Assembly: GCA_021234155.1 (NCBI GenBank)
Contig: JAJEKV010000058.1
Coordinates: 383,814 to 447,813, forward strand
Reading direction: 5' to 3'
Origin: Isoetes taiwanensis
Lineage: Eukaryota; Streptophyta; Lycopodiopsida; Isoetales; Isoetaceae
DNA length: 64,000 bases
The notes below the pieces were generated by a model. The model was not told where the DNA came from. It did not search any database and was given only the letters and a program-made list of their open reading frames with translations. This document shows, one piece after another, positions 11,367 through 23,470 of the stretch; positions within the stretch are counted from its first letter, which is position 1; each line of letters starts with the position of its first letter. A program made the position numbers and the translations under genes.

Positions 11367-14048
11367 ATGACATCCTCTTCTGCGGCCGCCTTCGTGGAGG
11401 GTGGGGTTCAGGATGCCTGTGAAGATGCTTGTAGTATTTGCTTGGAATCCTTTCGTGATGAGGATCCCGCCGTGGTGGGTTGATCTTCTGTTTACCTTAT
11501 CTCTACTTGTTGACTGTTGTTTGTTATCTGCCGTTTTTTAAACTTTAATTGGAGTCTTTATGTGTTTAGTCTTACGTTACCTCTGCATGCATCGCTTGTT
11601 TGGTCATCTGTGCATAAGCTATGGTGGAGGATATTAGCAGTTGGGTTCTTTTTTCTAGTCTGCCCTTAGCTGGGTTCTCTGGCTTAGCCAGACCCTTTTC
11701 TGTTTGCTAATTCCTCGTCCTTTATCTTTTTACTGGCTTTTGTTAACATAATGCTTAGCTTGGTTGGGATCTTTGAGATTTATAGTTGCGACTGACTTAA
11801 CATGGTAATTCCTTGCAGGTCACATCCTGTAAGCATGAATACCACCTTCAGTGTATATTAGAATGGTGAGATTCTATTTCTATTATGTTGGATTATCAGA
11901 TTCCATTTTCTGCCTCAAATGTTATATAAATGCTTGCATTATAGGATGATTTTATGTTTGCCCTTTATTTATCATGCCTTTAGTGCTTCTTTAACGTAGC
12001 AAGCATGACTTGGATAGGCAGAATGGTTTACGTATATGATATGTTCTCTGAACCATTTATCTGGAACACTTGGAGTCAACAAATTCTAGGGTTTATCTTC
12101 CATGGTGATGGTTGACATGGAAATTTAGATAGACCATCATCCACTCATATTGATTCCGCTTCTCTCTTTTTTTTCCACATGTGATTGGAATATTGGTTGG
12201 TTAATGTTATCCATTCAATACCATTTTGGCAGGTCTCAAAGAAGTAAGGAGTGTCCAATGTGTTGGCAACCCCTTAGCTTGAAAGATCCTATCAGGTACT
12301 GGAAATAAAAGATATGTCCATCATTTGCAAAGACTCACAATTTGCATCTTTAATGTCGCAGCCAGGAGTTGCTTGCTGCAGTAGAGCAAGAAAGATCCAT
12401 CCGTCAGAGCCGAGCTTCTGGATTATTTGCGCCTTCAAGGGAGGGGTACGAATTCCATAGGGTATGCATTTTTTCCTGATTCAGAGACGTTGAATTCCTC
12501 AAACATATGCAATTGAAAGGCTGTTTTGTAACATTTGTTAATTGCAGTTGGCAACATATGGAGATGATTCAGATTTTGAGGAGCGAATGATGCGCCATCT
12601 TGCATTTGTAACAATGGGGCGACGGCAGCTTACTAGGAGAGAAGCAAATGCAATCAATGGTAGGCCTTCATTTGGGCATATGCAATCACAGTTTGTGATT
12701 GTTCCAGCTCATCCAGGTGCTGGACATCCGGCCACAAATGATGGTGTTTCTGTCCCTGCTGGGAGTTTGACATTGCCAGCAGCAAACACAGCAATCTCAT
12801 CCTCTATGGATCCGACCGAAGAGAATTCCCCCCCTACTGCCAGTATTGGGGGTGTACCAGTTTTCAATGGGTCTGGTATGGTTGAAGTGCTACCTGAGAG
12901 GTAATGAGCTGGTTAGCTTTTCCGTTTCTAGTTGTTAACGTTTTTACCAACATAAGTCTATTGCTGGCAGGAATAGAGGCCACTCAAGGGCAACGGAAAA
13001 TACTCGTAAATCTCTGGAGTCCCCAAGTTTTTCAGAAAGTTTTAAGTCTCGTCTAGTGGCTGCATCTTCAAGGTTGCTTTTGGGATTTCCTTATAAGTTA
13101 AGTTGCTTGCTTTTTAAAATTCTATTTGATGGCTTTTTATCTTAAGGTACAAGGAATCCATTTCAAAAACGACACGAAGTTTTAGGGACAGGCTTCGTGC
13201 ACGAAATCCATCAATGGCTGACTTAGGTGCACGTGCTCGTGAAGTTAGTGCTGGGGTTGTTCGAGCTCTCGAAAGAATATCTCTTGAACCAACCGAAGCT
13301 GCAGAACGAGATGCGCATGAAACTGCTGCTCATGCACCATCTACTCCAGTTGATCTTGTGCCTGACAACAATAGAAGCAGTACTATTGAACACTCAGCAT
13401 GCTCTGTCGAAAACCATGAAAATCAGTTCACTGCTGGAAATCCTAGTGGATCGAATCCTCGGTTAAATGCAGCAAATCCAGGTCCGAGCAGGGTTGCACC
13501 ACAGCCTCTTGCTGATGAAGCAACTAGTAGCGTGGAGCAGAAAATTGTAAAGGTAAAGTGTGGATGCATTTACTGAAGTTCAATGACCGGGCATCTATGT
13601 ATCATTTTCTTATTTGGGTAAAGGGTTCACGAAATCTTTTTTGTTTGCCCTTCTGTATAATACAGTCTTGCCATTTGATGTGTTATGCACACACATTGAT
13701 GTTATGTTGCAGCTGGGATTTTTTTTATAAAAGTTGCGAGGTAGCTTTTTTTCTAGCTCGTAAGGAATAGTAAGAAATATCCATTACACAGAAGTAGGAA
13801 ATTAATCTCAGCTTGTGCTGGATGTTCTGGAAGCCATAAAGCCAATTTATGTCTTGCTCAGTGGCATTCTCTTAGGCTATGGTTTGAGAATTGTGTTATA
13901 TTAGGAACCATCTTTGTGAGGGTTATTTCATTTCTTTTTCTTGCTGCAACACTAATGTTGTCTACCATGTGGGTGGCAGGGCGCTGAAGGTAATATTAGC
14001 CCTGTTACCGATGGTCAGCAAATTCATTTAATCCCTCTCATTACCTGA
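11367..14048 (+). CDS. RHF2A-like: RING-H2 E3 ubiquitin ligase, RHF2A-like
   Basis: Eight exons joined at GT-AG borders: 11367-11474, 11819-11865, 12233-12295, 12362-12461, 12548-12900, 12971-13072, 13147-13552, 13980-14048. Together they give 415 residues with phases that fit at every junction. The RING-H2 finger is near the N-terminus, with ligands C22, C25, C40, H42, H45, C48, C59 and C62 (CSIC...CKHEYHLQC...CPMC). Plant RHF2A hallmarks follow: FVEGGVQDACEDACSICLES at the start, SLKDP and QELLAAVEQER after the RING, and RYKESISK...NPSMADLG further on. In Arabidopsis, RHF1a and RHF2a are ubiquitin ligases acting on the CDK inhibitor ICK4/KRP6 during gamete formation. A similar role here is inferred from family membership. 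The remainder is a low-complexity tail without predicted membrane segments. The gene looks intact. Confidence 0.93.
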
Positions 14049-15566
14049 ATATGCAGAGTCCATTGGATGCATGATATGAAATGCAGTGGGGATTCAATAA
14101 GAGTTATCTATGGACTTCAAATGTAGTTGCATTCTGCAACAAGATGAAAGTACTTTGTAACTAATGTTTGAATCCTGCTGGAGGTGTTGCTACAGGGGGG
14201 CTGCCAAATGTAATGTCACATTAGTCACAGTGACTGAAATTATGCTGCTACATTGTAAAAATCCTGAAGGCTTTCATGCTCCAATGAAGGAGCAGCAGCA
14301 TTATAATCGTGGGAAGCCCATTTATTTGATTTGATAATGTTTTTCAAGCTCGTAAATTCAAGCTTATGCTTTTTTGTGGAGATGGAAATCTGAATAGTTT
14401 TAAGTATAGTAAGCGAGCTTCTAGCTTTTCATAGTAGTTTTTGTGGTTTCAACCCTCTAGTGATTTGGCTGAAATCTCCATATCCATTATATGCGGATAT
14501 TGCCAATTGCGTTTTAAGTGTGTGGGCCCCTTATTTGGAGTGATAATTATTCTATTTTTTGATATAAATGACGTCATTGTGATGAGACTTGCCATCCTAT
14601 TTGCTAGATCAGCGGTCAGCATCTTTTTGGAGAAAAAATGGCTTGCCATTTCCTAAGGTCTCCATGGAACTCATGGTGCTCATGAAAGAATGATTAGAAA
14701 GGTAATCAGAATCGTCCCTCCCTTGTGCTGCAATGGTCACAACCGGCAGGCATCCATCTGCTCCCATCATCAACAGACTCCATCATCGACCACGGTTGTT
14801 CGGGATCCATCACATTTGTAAGAGCATTTGATGAAGAAATCTAGAAATCAGATGGGATCCATCAACAGGCATTTGCTTCAGGCATTTGCTGCCTCCGCTA
14901 CAACCATGGCCGCCCTATTAAACAACCTACGCTGCTCCCCACACTCCCTGCCTCACCGCAAGAAGCTTTGCAATCCCTATTCTAAACCAAGAAGCTTTGC
15001 CCTGTTTCATTTGGATTCAGAACGATCGCCCTACTCTCCCACCTTTGATGCCTTTGATGCCTACCAATGCATTGCCTGCATGCCTTCCGTAGCTGCATCT
15101 TCCCTATTCAGCTCCAAGAACCGGCCATGCTCTCCCTGCACAATCCGCCCCTGCTCTGCGCTAAAAATAGATAGCGCCCCTGCTCTGCTTAAAATAGATA
15201 GCGGCGTGAAGACTTATCCACGTCCTAGAAATCCGAGCTCCTAACAATAGCAAAAAAAAAAAAACATCCAAAATAGCCCAAAATAGGTGACCACTAAATG
15301 CAATTAAGTTGCTCAAACATGCCAAAATATACCCTTTACGACATCAAAATCATAGTCCTAACCACTGATTCCCAAATACCAAACTAAAATCGCAGAAGTT
15401 TATGCATAGATGGTTGCCCTCTCTAAAATAAAGAAGTCTCAATTTTGGTGAGCATGCTGTCTTGGTGGCCAAGATTATGGAATGAGCAATTCTTGTGAGC
15501 AAGTGGTTTTGCCGTGAAAAACGAGGGCGAGCGAGGCTGCCCACGAGTGGCTTTCATGGTGTCTCC

Positions 15567-15643
15567 ACGAGCTTTTTTTTAAGGGCGAAATCACGTGCTC
15601 ACAAACGAGCCCTTTTTTTTAGGGCAAAATCACCTGCTCACAA
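15567..15643. repeat. Two-copy tandem repeat, about 38 bp
   Basis: ACGAGC, a T run, AGGGC(G/A)AAATCAC(G/C)TGCTCACAA occurs twice in a row (15567-15604 and 15605-15643). Confidence 0.75.
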
Positions 15644-17099
15644 GAATTCTCCAACAAAGAAATTTAAGAGGTGAGCATTCTCCAATTGAAAGAAAAAGAG
15701 CTTGAAATTTAAGAGTGGTTTCTAGCAAGAAAAATCAAGACAACATCGAGAGAGATTTTTGCTTTTCAGCGATGAAATTTCAAGGTTTTGTTTTTTTGTG
15801 TGCTTAAGTTGGACCAGTTTGGCCAAGATTATATGTGGTGGTAGGTTGGTGTGGTTCCATTAAAAGTTGGTTTTCATGCAAAGGGGTTCACATATTTTCA
15901 GCCATACAATTTAGGTGAGTGACCCAAAAGGGTTTTTTGGGCTTGGACTATACATATACTTTTATCTAAGTTTTTAGTGCGTCTCATCCTCCTATATTAT
16001 AAAGTTTTATTGTAAGTGTTGGACCCAGCCCTAAATTCTATGGCCAGGATTTTATTGCATAAGCGGTGACGATGATGCCATGTAAGAATTCCCTTTTTTT
16101 TTTCCCTTCAAACGGTTCTCTTCTCGCTGTGGATGATGCGCCGCCATAGGCATCCTCCGCCATGCCCTTTCTTCACTTTTGCCTCTGCCTTTTGCCTTTT
16201 TCCTCAAGCAAGGGATTTCTGTTACGGATCAAAATAAAGGCCATCTTATAAACTGGATTGAATTGATGAAGAATGGCACTTTTATCTGGATTGGATTGAA
16301 GCTTTTATCTGTGGTATAGCTCTCTTGCTCAATAAAATCATTATGGATGTTCTTTGCCTCAGAAGCCAGGACCTGCATTCCGAAAGGGCAGAACTATGTA
16401 GACAAAAGTTTTATGTCAATCATCTCTAATTCCCAATGCTGTTTATTGGAGTCAGGCATCAGCTTAGGTCTTATCAAGTATGATGCTAAGGCCTCATAGA
16501 AACTTCTTTCGATTCCCAACTTGCATGTGGTTCTGTGAGTTTTTAATTTGGAAAGCCGACTTCTTATCGTCCAATGTATTTTCTTACTACTCTTGGTGAA
16601 GTAGCTAGGGAAATGGCATGCAGAGGTCCCATATCCTTTATTTTTTCCCATTTCTCATCCAGTATTTTCATCTGCAACGAATTGTTTTCTGCAACAGAGT
16701 ATTTTCTGTCCTGTGTGTAGCTTTGTTTCTGTCAGAGTCCTCAGCAGCATTCCTTTAGAATGCAGATACCTGGCTAGAAGGAAAGGCGGTAAGCATTATG
16801 TACATTAAAAAGAAATAAGTGGTATAGTTATAAAAGCTAGAGGCATCTTGCCATGGGTTCATCAAGCAAAGAAACTTGCACATTGGCTAAGGTTTCTTTT
16901 TCATTGGCAATCAATCGATGCTTTAGTTTTTTAATTGACCTTGATTTATGATTTGCTTTGATGACAGTCTGTTGACTTATTTAGGACCATGCATGCTTTT
17001 TTCATTCTAACTTTTTATTACATGGTAGACTCTTGGAGCATCAGGTAACTATGTTGTTGGATTCATGCATGTCATTTTTATTAAAAAAATTTATTACAT

Positions 17100-17345
17100 G
17101 AGTAGAATACAGGAGCTTCGGCTACCTCTGTTGTTGGATTTGGATTCATGCATTATTTCGTTGTTAGATTTAGATTCACATATTTTTCCATCATTGGATT
17201 TAGATTCATGCATTCTTCGATGGGGTAATCTATTGTTGGATCTATGCATACCTTTTTTGTCCTGACTTCTTCTTACGTGAGTAGACTACAGGGGCATTGA
17301 GTAACTCTATTGTTGGATTTAGGTTCATGTCTTATTCTATTATTG
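17100..17345. repeat. Degenerate repeats of TTGTTGGATTTAGATTCATG
   Basis: The word (G/C/A)TTGTTGGATTT(A/G)GATTCATGCAT recurs in diverged form at least five times, with spacing near 30-45 bp. Related words also occur upstream, near 17030-17070. Confidence 0.6.
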
Positions 17346-17370
17346 GATTTATCTTAAAAATTGTCATCTA

Positions 17371-18268
17371 AATATGTAGCAAAATAACAGGGGTTCTAGG
17401 GGGATTTGATATGGATGTAAAAATAACAATTCCTGAAACCATAGTCTATACATCCCTAAAGCAATTGAATAAGTTGTGATAAAAATAAACATAAATTCAA
17501 GATAAAAAAATAATCACATTAGCTCGTTAGATATATTGGTTAAAGTAGTCTTATTAGGACATTGAGTTATTTTAGTAGAGGTTCGAGCCCCCGTATTTCA
17601 TATTCTAAAATCTTAGGCAAAGCCGTATAGAGGTTCGATATTCCCTCAAAATCTTAGGCGAAATCGCATTTCATATTTCACAATCATAGTCGCCTCTAAT
17701 TATAAATGACTATAAGCGAAACGAGAGGTGCCCAGAGGCCACAACATACGATTTGAGTCGTAGAATCGACGAATCTGATGATTGTGGTAGTCCAGATGCA
17801 CCTCGTTTAGAATATGTAGCAAAATAACAGGGGGTTCCAGGGGGATTTGATATGGATGTGAAAATAACAATTCCTGAGACTTTAAACCATATATCCCTAA
17901 AACAATTGAATAAGTTGTTATTAAAAAAAAAACATAGATTCAAGATAAAAAAATAATCACATTAGCTTGCTGGGTATATTAGTTAAAATAGTTTTATTAG
18001 TACATTAAGTTATTTTGGTAAAGGTTCGAGCCTTCGTATTTCAAATTCTAAAATGTTAGGCAAAGCCTTATAGAGGTTCCATATTCCCTCAAAACTTTAG
18101 GCGAAATCGTATTTCATATTTCAAAATCATAGGCACCTCCAATCATAAATGACTATAATATAAGAGAAACGAGAGGTGCCTAGAGGCCCCAACATATCAT
18201 CTGAGTCGTAGAATCGACGAATTCGATGAGTGTGGTAGTCTAGGGTGCACCTCGTTTAAAATATGTAG
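17371..18268 (+). repeat. Tandem dimer of a tRNA-related SINE-like repeat
   Basis: Two units, 17371-17810 and 17811-18259, both start AATATGTAGCAAAATAACAG and end near CACCTCGTTTA. A third AATATGTAG closes the array at 18260-18268. Each unit holds a tRNA-like internal promoter pattern: an A-box-like TTAGCTCGTTAG...TTGGTTAAAG followed about 45 bp later by a B-box-like GAGGTTCGAGCCC (17579-17590). A second, weaker B-box-like GAGGTTCGATATTCC follows. A related dimer lies inside the chromovirus LTR at 53698-54365. Assignment to SINEs rests on the box pattern. Confidence 0.6.
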
Positions 18269-18269
18269 C

Positions 18270-18853
18270 ACAGAATTGGGGCCAACCCCTGATATCGAAT
18301 TTTGAGACGAACAAATTAGATCTTTTGTTGCATCGAATTAGTTGTGAACGAACGGATTGGTTTCTGTAGGGGCTTTGCAGACTTGAATCGACAGACCTGT
18401 GATTCACAGACCAAGAGAATCGACATAATTCTGCATGCAGGACGCAAGGGCCAGCGGGCAACCTCCGGTGGATCTCTACATCTGTCAGATTGGGCATTTG
18501 AGAATCATTCCCATCTGGCCGCAGTTATATGAATTTTGCAGCTACCTATCTAGACTAGTTTGGACATCCCATTCTCTCTTTTGATTTCATGATTTCACCA
18601 GTGCAGCAGTTCAATGCCCTCAGACTCATGGAGTTTTTCGTTAACATAATTCTTTGCTTTACGTGATCAGAATAACCCCATCTTGCAGTGTGTGTTCCAT
18701 GACTGTTTCATTCGTTTGATCTGCAATCCATAAATATCGATTTCTTAGCATGCCACATCAAAATCCTCTTCTGGTCACGGGCTTTGAATTTCTTCATTAC
18801 GGAGATCCTCCAGCGGATTTGCTTTCAAGCCAGCGATCTCACCTTTGCCCACC
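18270..18853. other. Intergenic, nothing recognised
   Basis: Short frames only. No repeat or gene motif stands out. Confidence 0.4.
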
Positions 18854-19105
18854 GGGCAAAAGTATGCTGGTGGGTATCAAAAGCAGGCGTCCGGACACAT
18901 GCTGACAGCACTCATATAGCACCCCATATGGCAGCTTGTTTAAGGTGATACTGATACTAGCACACGGTAATTAGGTAATCAATAGAAATATGTAACAACT
19001 CCAATTAATAACAAGTGGAATACTATGATAGAATAGTACATCCAGGGTGCTGATCTAAGTGCTGGGGCCGCGTTTTTTTGATACCCACTAGCATACTTTT
19101 GCCCC
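18854..19105. mobile_element. MITE with about 29-bp terminal inverted repeats
   Basis: The left end (18854-18882) begins GGGCAAAAGTATGCT and the right end (19076-19104) is its reverse complement with one change inside (GCTGGTG versus GCTAGTG). The element is about 250 bp long and has no coding capacity. A possible ACC direct repeat flanks it (18851-18853 and 19106-19108), a 3-bp duplication as in PIF/Harbinger or CACTA elements. The right end needs one extra C for that to hold. The superfamily is an inference. Confidence 0.65.
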
Positions 19106-21605
19106 ACCATGACTTTGCTACATCGAACCATTCTCTTCTGTCGTTCCAGTCTCCGGTGAACTCTAACTTAAGAGATTACATAGCCCTAGTATCCCGCATA
19201 TTTATTTTTCTGATCTTGAGTCTCTATTTTATTTGTTTGTTTTGGGGTATAGTGTCTCTATGCCTTCTCCTCAGTGTTTAGACGTTTTATGCAACTTCAC
19301 AGGTGGGATGTTCAAATGACGAACCGGCCTTGGGGCTAGGGATTGGTCTCTGGTTTCAAAAAGTTTGTGCACTTTTTGATATGTTCGAGGTGTTTTCTTA
19401 GGACGATGTAGACGATTATTTGGTGGAGAAAATTTTTTTCTAGATGAATTTCTTTTGTGGCTTTTGATTTTCAATGAACGACAAGCCTATCTATCAGCCA
19501 ATTTTTGTGTCCTTTGCGAATGACTTATTTGAATGATTCTTTTGGACTCCAAAATTGCTCAAAACAGAGCCTCCACAATTCTGCAATGATTACAAGAGGA
19601 CAGACACCATTTTGCTTCTCCAAATGAACGCCATCGCCAAGCTCCAGTTTTGGTTAATCCCCAAGATTGGCAGGCTCCCATCGATACAAATCTACTTACT
19701 TAAAAAAAGTTTCTTGGGTCTTTTTGCTGATGCCGGTGTGTCCTTTTCCGGCGTTACTTTGGGAAGCAAAAAAAAAAAACCATTTTCCGGCGAAAAGCGT
19801 TATTTTGGGATCTGGCGTGTTCCGAGAAAAAAAAAATTTGACGTTTTTTTTTTTTGCGCTAGTGTTTGAGCCATTTCTTGACGATTTAACGCCTTCGCCT
19901 GGATATTTGTAATACAAGCAGCCTGACTGGCTTAAACCCGTTAAACGTGTTTGGGGAAGTGTATGGCAGAGATTTGAATCAACCGCTCCTTCATTTCGAT
20001 CGCAATAGCCAACTCCGGCATTGTTACCTCGATTCTTCTATTCTACACAATTTTTCTTTCTGTCGCCCTATCTGCCGTAGCCGAGCTTGGGCAAGGATGC
20101 TACTTCATTCTTTTTTGCTTATTGTTGTGGCTTTTTTTTTAAACGCGGGCAAAGATGAGAATAATCTATGGTGATCCAGGGTTTCTAAGGGGCTGCCACA
20201 AATTTAAAAGTTTTCTTGGCTTCTCAGGGTGCTCATAGTTAGAGTGCTCTGTTGCAAGGGACATAAAAGTTTATAGCACGTTACTATATTTTGGTAACAT
20301 TTTAAACATGATCTTTACATCTTGCTTTCTTAGGTAGAGCGGATAGTACTATGATTGTCTTCTAATTTATGACCAATTTAAAAAAAGATAAATTTGGAAA
20401 AAACGCAACCAACACTGTCAAGCCACATGACTTTAGTTTTACGGATAAGTACGTGGTAAAAATGGCAAATATTATCTGCTTTCAAGTTTGCTTGACACAA
20501 TCTGATGAAGATAGAGGATGTCTTCAAATCTCATGTAAAGAAACCGTCGCAAATTCTTCATCAACAAACAAGAATTGGTTTCCACGTGTAAATGATATTA
20601 TACATCACTTGCATCATCACAGCAACTGCAGGTTTAGGAGAATTACCTACCAATTATATTGTTGTGTATTTATCTACGTTGTGTTTATTTATGGTTTGTA
20701 TCGACAAATGCTTTTGTGCTCACAACCTTGATATAGGTCCGATGTAAATAGCTATATTATTTAACTATATATGATCAATTTATGTTTCTATTCGATGTCT
20801 TGATCTATACTACACATATATCATCAATGTTACAGCAGCTAATGTTAATGCACACATGTTGCCTAAATGTATAGTATAGGGCAAGATATGATGGTAGTAC
20901 TATAATAATCTTAGATAAATAAGTCAAATGTACAATTGAAATAGCAAGTTCCTATTGGCATGTCTTCGTCTTAGCAGATTCTATTTTTATTTTCCCCAAA
21001 ATAATGAAAAGTGTGAGCACTCTTTTGCAAAGTGAGCATTAATTGTATTGGAATATTTGGGGTTCAATTTTACGCAAGAATCTTGCTTTATTCCGCTATG
21101 TTGGAGTGGAATAGGGGGTTAAATACCTCAACAATCTACTGCTATATTTCTATTGTTAGGTTTAGATCACGTTAATGTGGCTTGAGTTGCGATATATCCC
21201 TTCTTTAGGGAATGGTTTGTGAAGAGCATTATATTTGTTGCAGTCGATAGAGTATCAAATCAATAAACAAAAGCAAATATGGTTTTAATGGGTGTTCCTC
21301 ATTCCCAACACATTATGACATTCAAAAAGACAAGCTTAATTACCATTATCAATAATCTTGGTGGACCTTTTATTATTGATGAAATTAGGTTATATAAAGA
21401 ATCTCACTATTTTTGAAAAATTATTTGATTTATGGCAAATTGAACTTCTTTAGAAGTCATATTCTATTTAAAGTAAGTAGCATTACTTGCAAACCTATCA
21501 TAATAGAGGTGTTGCTCAGACATATCATGATCATCATATAGATAGATGAAATTTCTTTTCATACTTCTAAATTTGAATTCAGCATTTCTATGCCATCATT
21601 ATATA
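19106..21605. other. Intergenic, nothing recognised
   Basis: AT-rich DNA with only short frames. The frames near 19555-19910 contain long A and T runs and no motif. Confidence 0.4.
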
Positions 21606-21717
21606 AGAATAGAATAGAATAGAATAGAATAGAATAGAATAGAATAGAATAGAATAGAATAGAATAGAATAGAATAGAATAGAATAGAATAGAATAGAAT
21701 AGAATAGAATAGAATAG
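21606..21717. repeat. AATAG microsatellite, about 22 units
   Basis: An almost perfect (AATAG)n array. On the minus strand it reads (CTATT)n and directly follows a LINE 3' end (GTCTCCGTGGACGTTAAAA), so it is the tail of that LINE. Confidence 0.95.
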
Positions 21718-21950
21718 TTTTTTTAACGTCCACGGAGACCAATAGGTCATGGGACCCATACAATGGGCTAGTACAATCATTACTACTAAAACCCCTGCCT
21801 CGAAAGGTTTTCAAGGGAAAAACCTTTGCAGTAATGATGATACTAGAGAAGCGGAGATAATGACTACTGAGGGCTCAGTAATTGCAGACGTTTATCTAGA
21901 CGTTATATGGTCTTTCTCAAGTTGGATTTACCACAATGCTTTGGCCTCAC
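21718..21950 (-). mobile_element. 5'-truncated LINE 3' end with hairpin
   Basis: On the minus strand the segment carries a hairpin (21776-21838; stem ATCATTACT / AGTAATGAT). It then reads TTGGTCTCCGTGGACG and a short A run, followed by the pentameric tail. The last 60 bases match the 3' end of the LINE at 52870-52930 in the same order. The 5' limit is approximate. Confidence 0.75.
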
Positions 21951-23428
21951 AATGACATATTTTTTTAAACATATCCTTGGAATATAATACCTTATATCAC
22001 AATGCCAATGCCAATGCCATATCCTTTGATTATCGGGAAGGCTCTACTGACAATTGCTTTTTTATGACAAAACCATGGAGTAGGTAGTTGTTAACTTGGC
22101 AATCTATTCTTGGTGGATCACGAACTTGACATTTTATTGACACAAAATGAAATTAGGTCATACGCAAATGCTGGAAAGAACATGAGTTTGTTTTAAATTG
22201 ATGTATGAGAAATGCTTTATGATAAGAACATAAGCATCAATGTTGATATAATAATCCCACACCATATATATTTAGAAAAGATGCTCTTGATTTCTAATGG
22301 CATAATTAGTATAAGGATAGATCCAAACCCATTTTGTCAATTCACACAACTTTGCATAATCTAATTGGAACATTTTTGCCATGAATATTTTGGATTTAAT
22401 GTCAATGTAAATGACCAAAACTTAACTTCCAAAACATAAACCCTAAGAAGTTATAAGGTCCAAGTTTTAGAGATCAAGGTTTGCCATTTGGTAATTTGGC
22501 ATGGCAGTTAGAATCATGTGCGCAGAGCCGTGGCAACTGAAAAAGGGAAATTTGGATCTCTCAATCACCCCAAATGATGTCAAATAGTTTTTAAGGCACA
22601 ATCATATATTCAAAATAATCATACCGAGTACGATAAGTTGTCTTCTATTCATCACCTCTGAATCAGGCCGTAGGCCCACGAAAATCAATCTTTGTGAAAT
22701 AGCAAGTGTCATGAAGCATTTCAAACAACTAGAGAATAAAAGGGAGCAAATACCAGTTTGGAGCACCCCACATCCAAACATTTGAGGAAGGGATCATGAT
22801 ATGTTATCAGCATTAACAAAGTGAACTCTACAAATCCACAAACAATATATAGAATCGTAGGTTGTTGAACTTAAGTTATGCATTGAAATTATGCTTAGTG
22901 AATTGAAATTATGCTTAGAGCACCCATTAGTTTTTTGCTCACATCTAAACATTTGAGGAATGAATCATGAGATGCTGTCAAATATCAATGAAGCAATACA
23001 AATCCCCACAAATGATATATAAAATTGATACGTTCTAATGTCACAAAGTCTTGAGATGCATTCCAACTTATACATCACCAATATGATATAATGTCACAAA
23101 ATCTTTAAGATGCATCCCAACATTCGATAAGTTATAATGTCACAAAGTCTTTACTAGTTGGTTCCTAAAATGGTCCAAGAGAGCTTGTACCTTAATATGG
23201 AAAGAATGACGAGACGAGCCCGCTTGCCTTCTTTGGATTTGAGCAAAAATAGCAGTGGTAGTAGCTTTGTTTTTTTATTGCAATTCAAAGCTTCTTTTTG
23301 GAACATTCTTGTGCTTATGTCAGTTGACCTGCTGGAAAATTAGGGAGGTTTCTATGAATTCAAATTTTAATTTGAATTTTAGGCTGACATGTATTTGTTA
23401 GACGTGCATGACGTAAAAAATACTATCT
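21951..23428. other. Intergenic with diverged local duplication
   Basis: No gene seen. Around 22760-23040 a word set (ACATTTGAGGAA...GAATCATGA...ACAAATCC) occurs twice at a spacing near 175 bp, an old tandem duplication. Confidence 0.4.
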
Positions 23429-23470
23429 ATTTTGGTGAGAGACTCGTCTGGAGGAGGAAAACTGGCCGAT
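23429..23470. repeat. Left copy of a 42-bp perfect direct repeat
   Basis: ATTTTGGTGAGAGACTCGTC begins a 42-bp stretch that returns without a mismatch at 25053-25094. Confidence 0.95.

Larger units (their letters stand above)
14049..17370. other. 3' UTR of the RING gene, then intergenic DNA
   Basis: The first 300 bases or so are probably 3' UTR. A frame at 14828-15244 could code 138 residues but shows no motif and contains repeated CCCTGCTCTG(C) words, so I do not call it. Short tandem repeats lie at 15567-15643 and 17100-17340. Confidence 0.4.

Noticed and set aside
14828-15244. 138-codon gene downstream of the RING gene
   Set aside because: No motif, no homology recognised, repeated internal words, and the longest form needs a non-ATG start.
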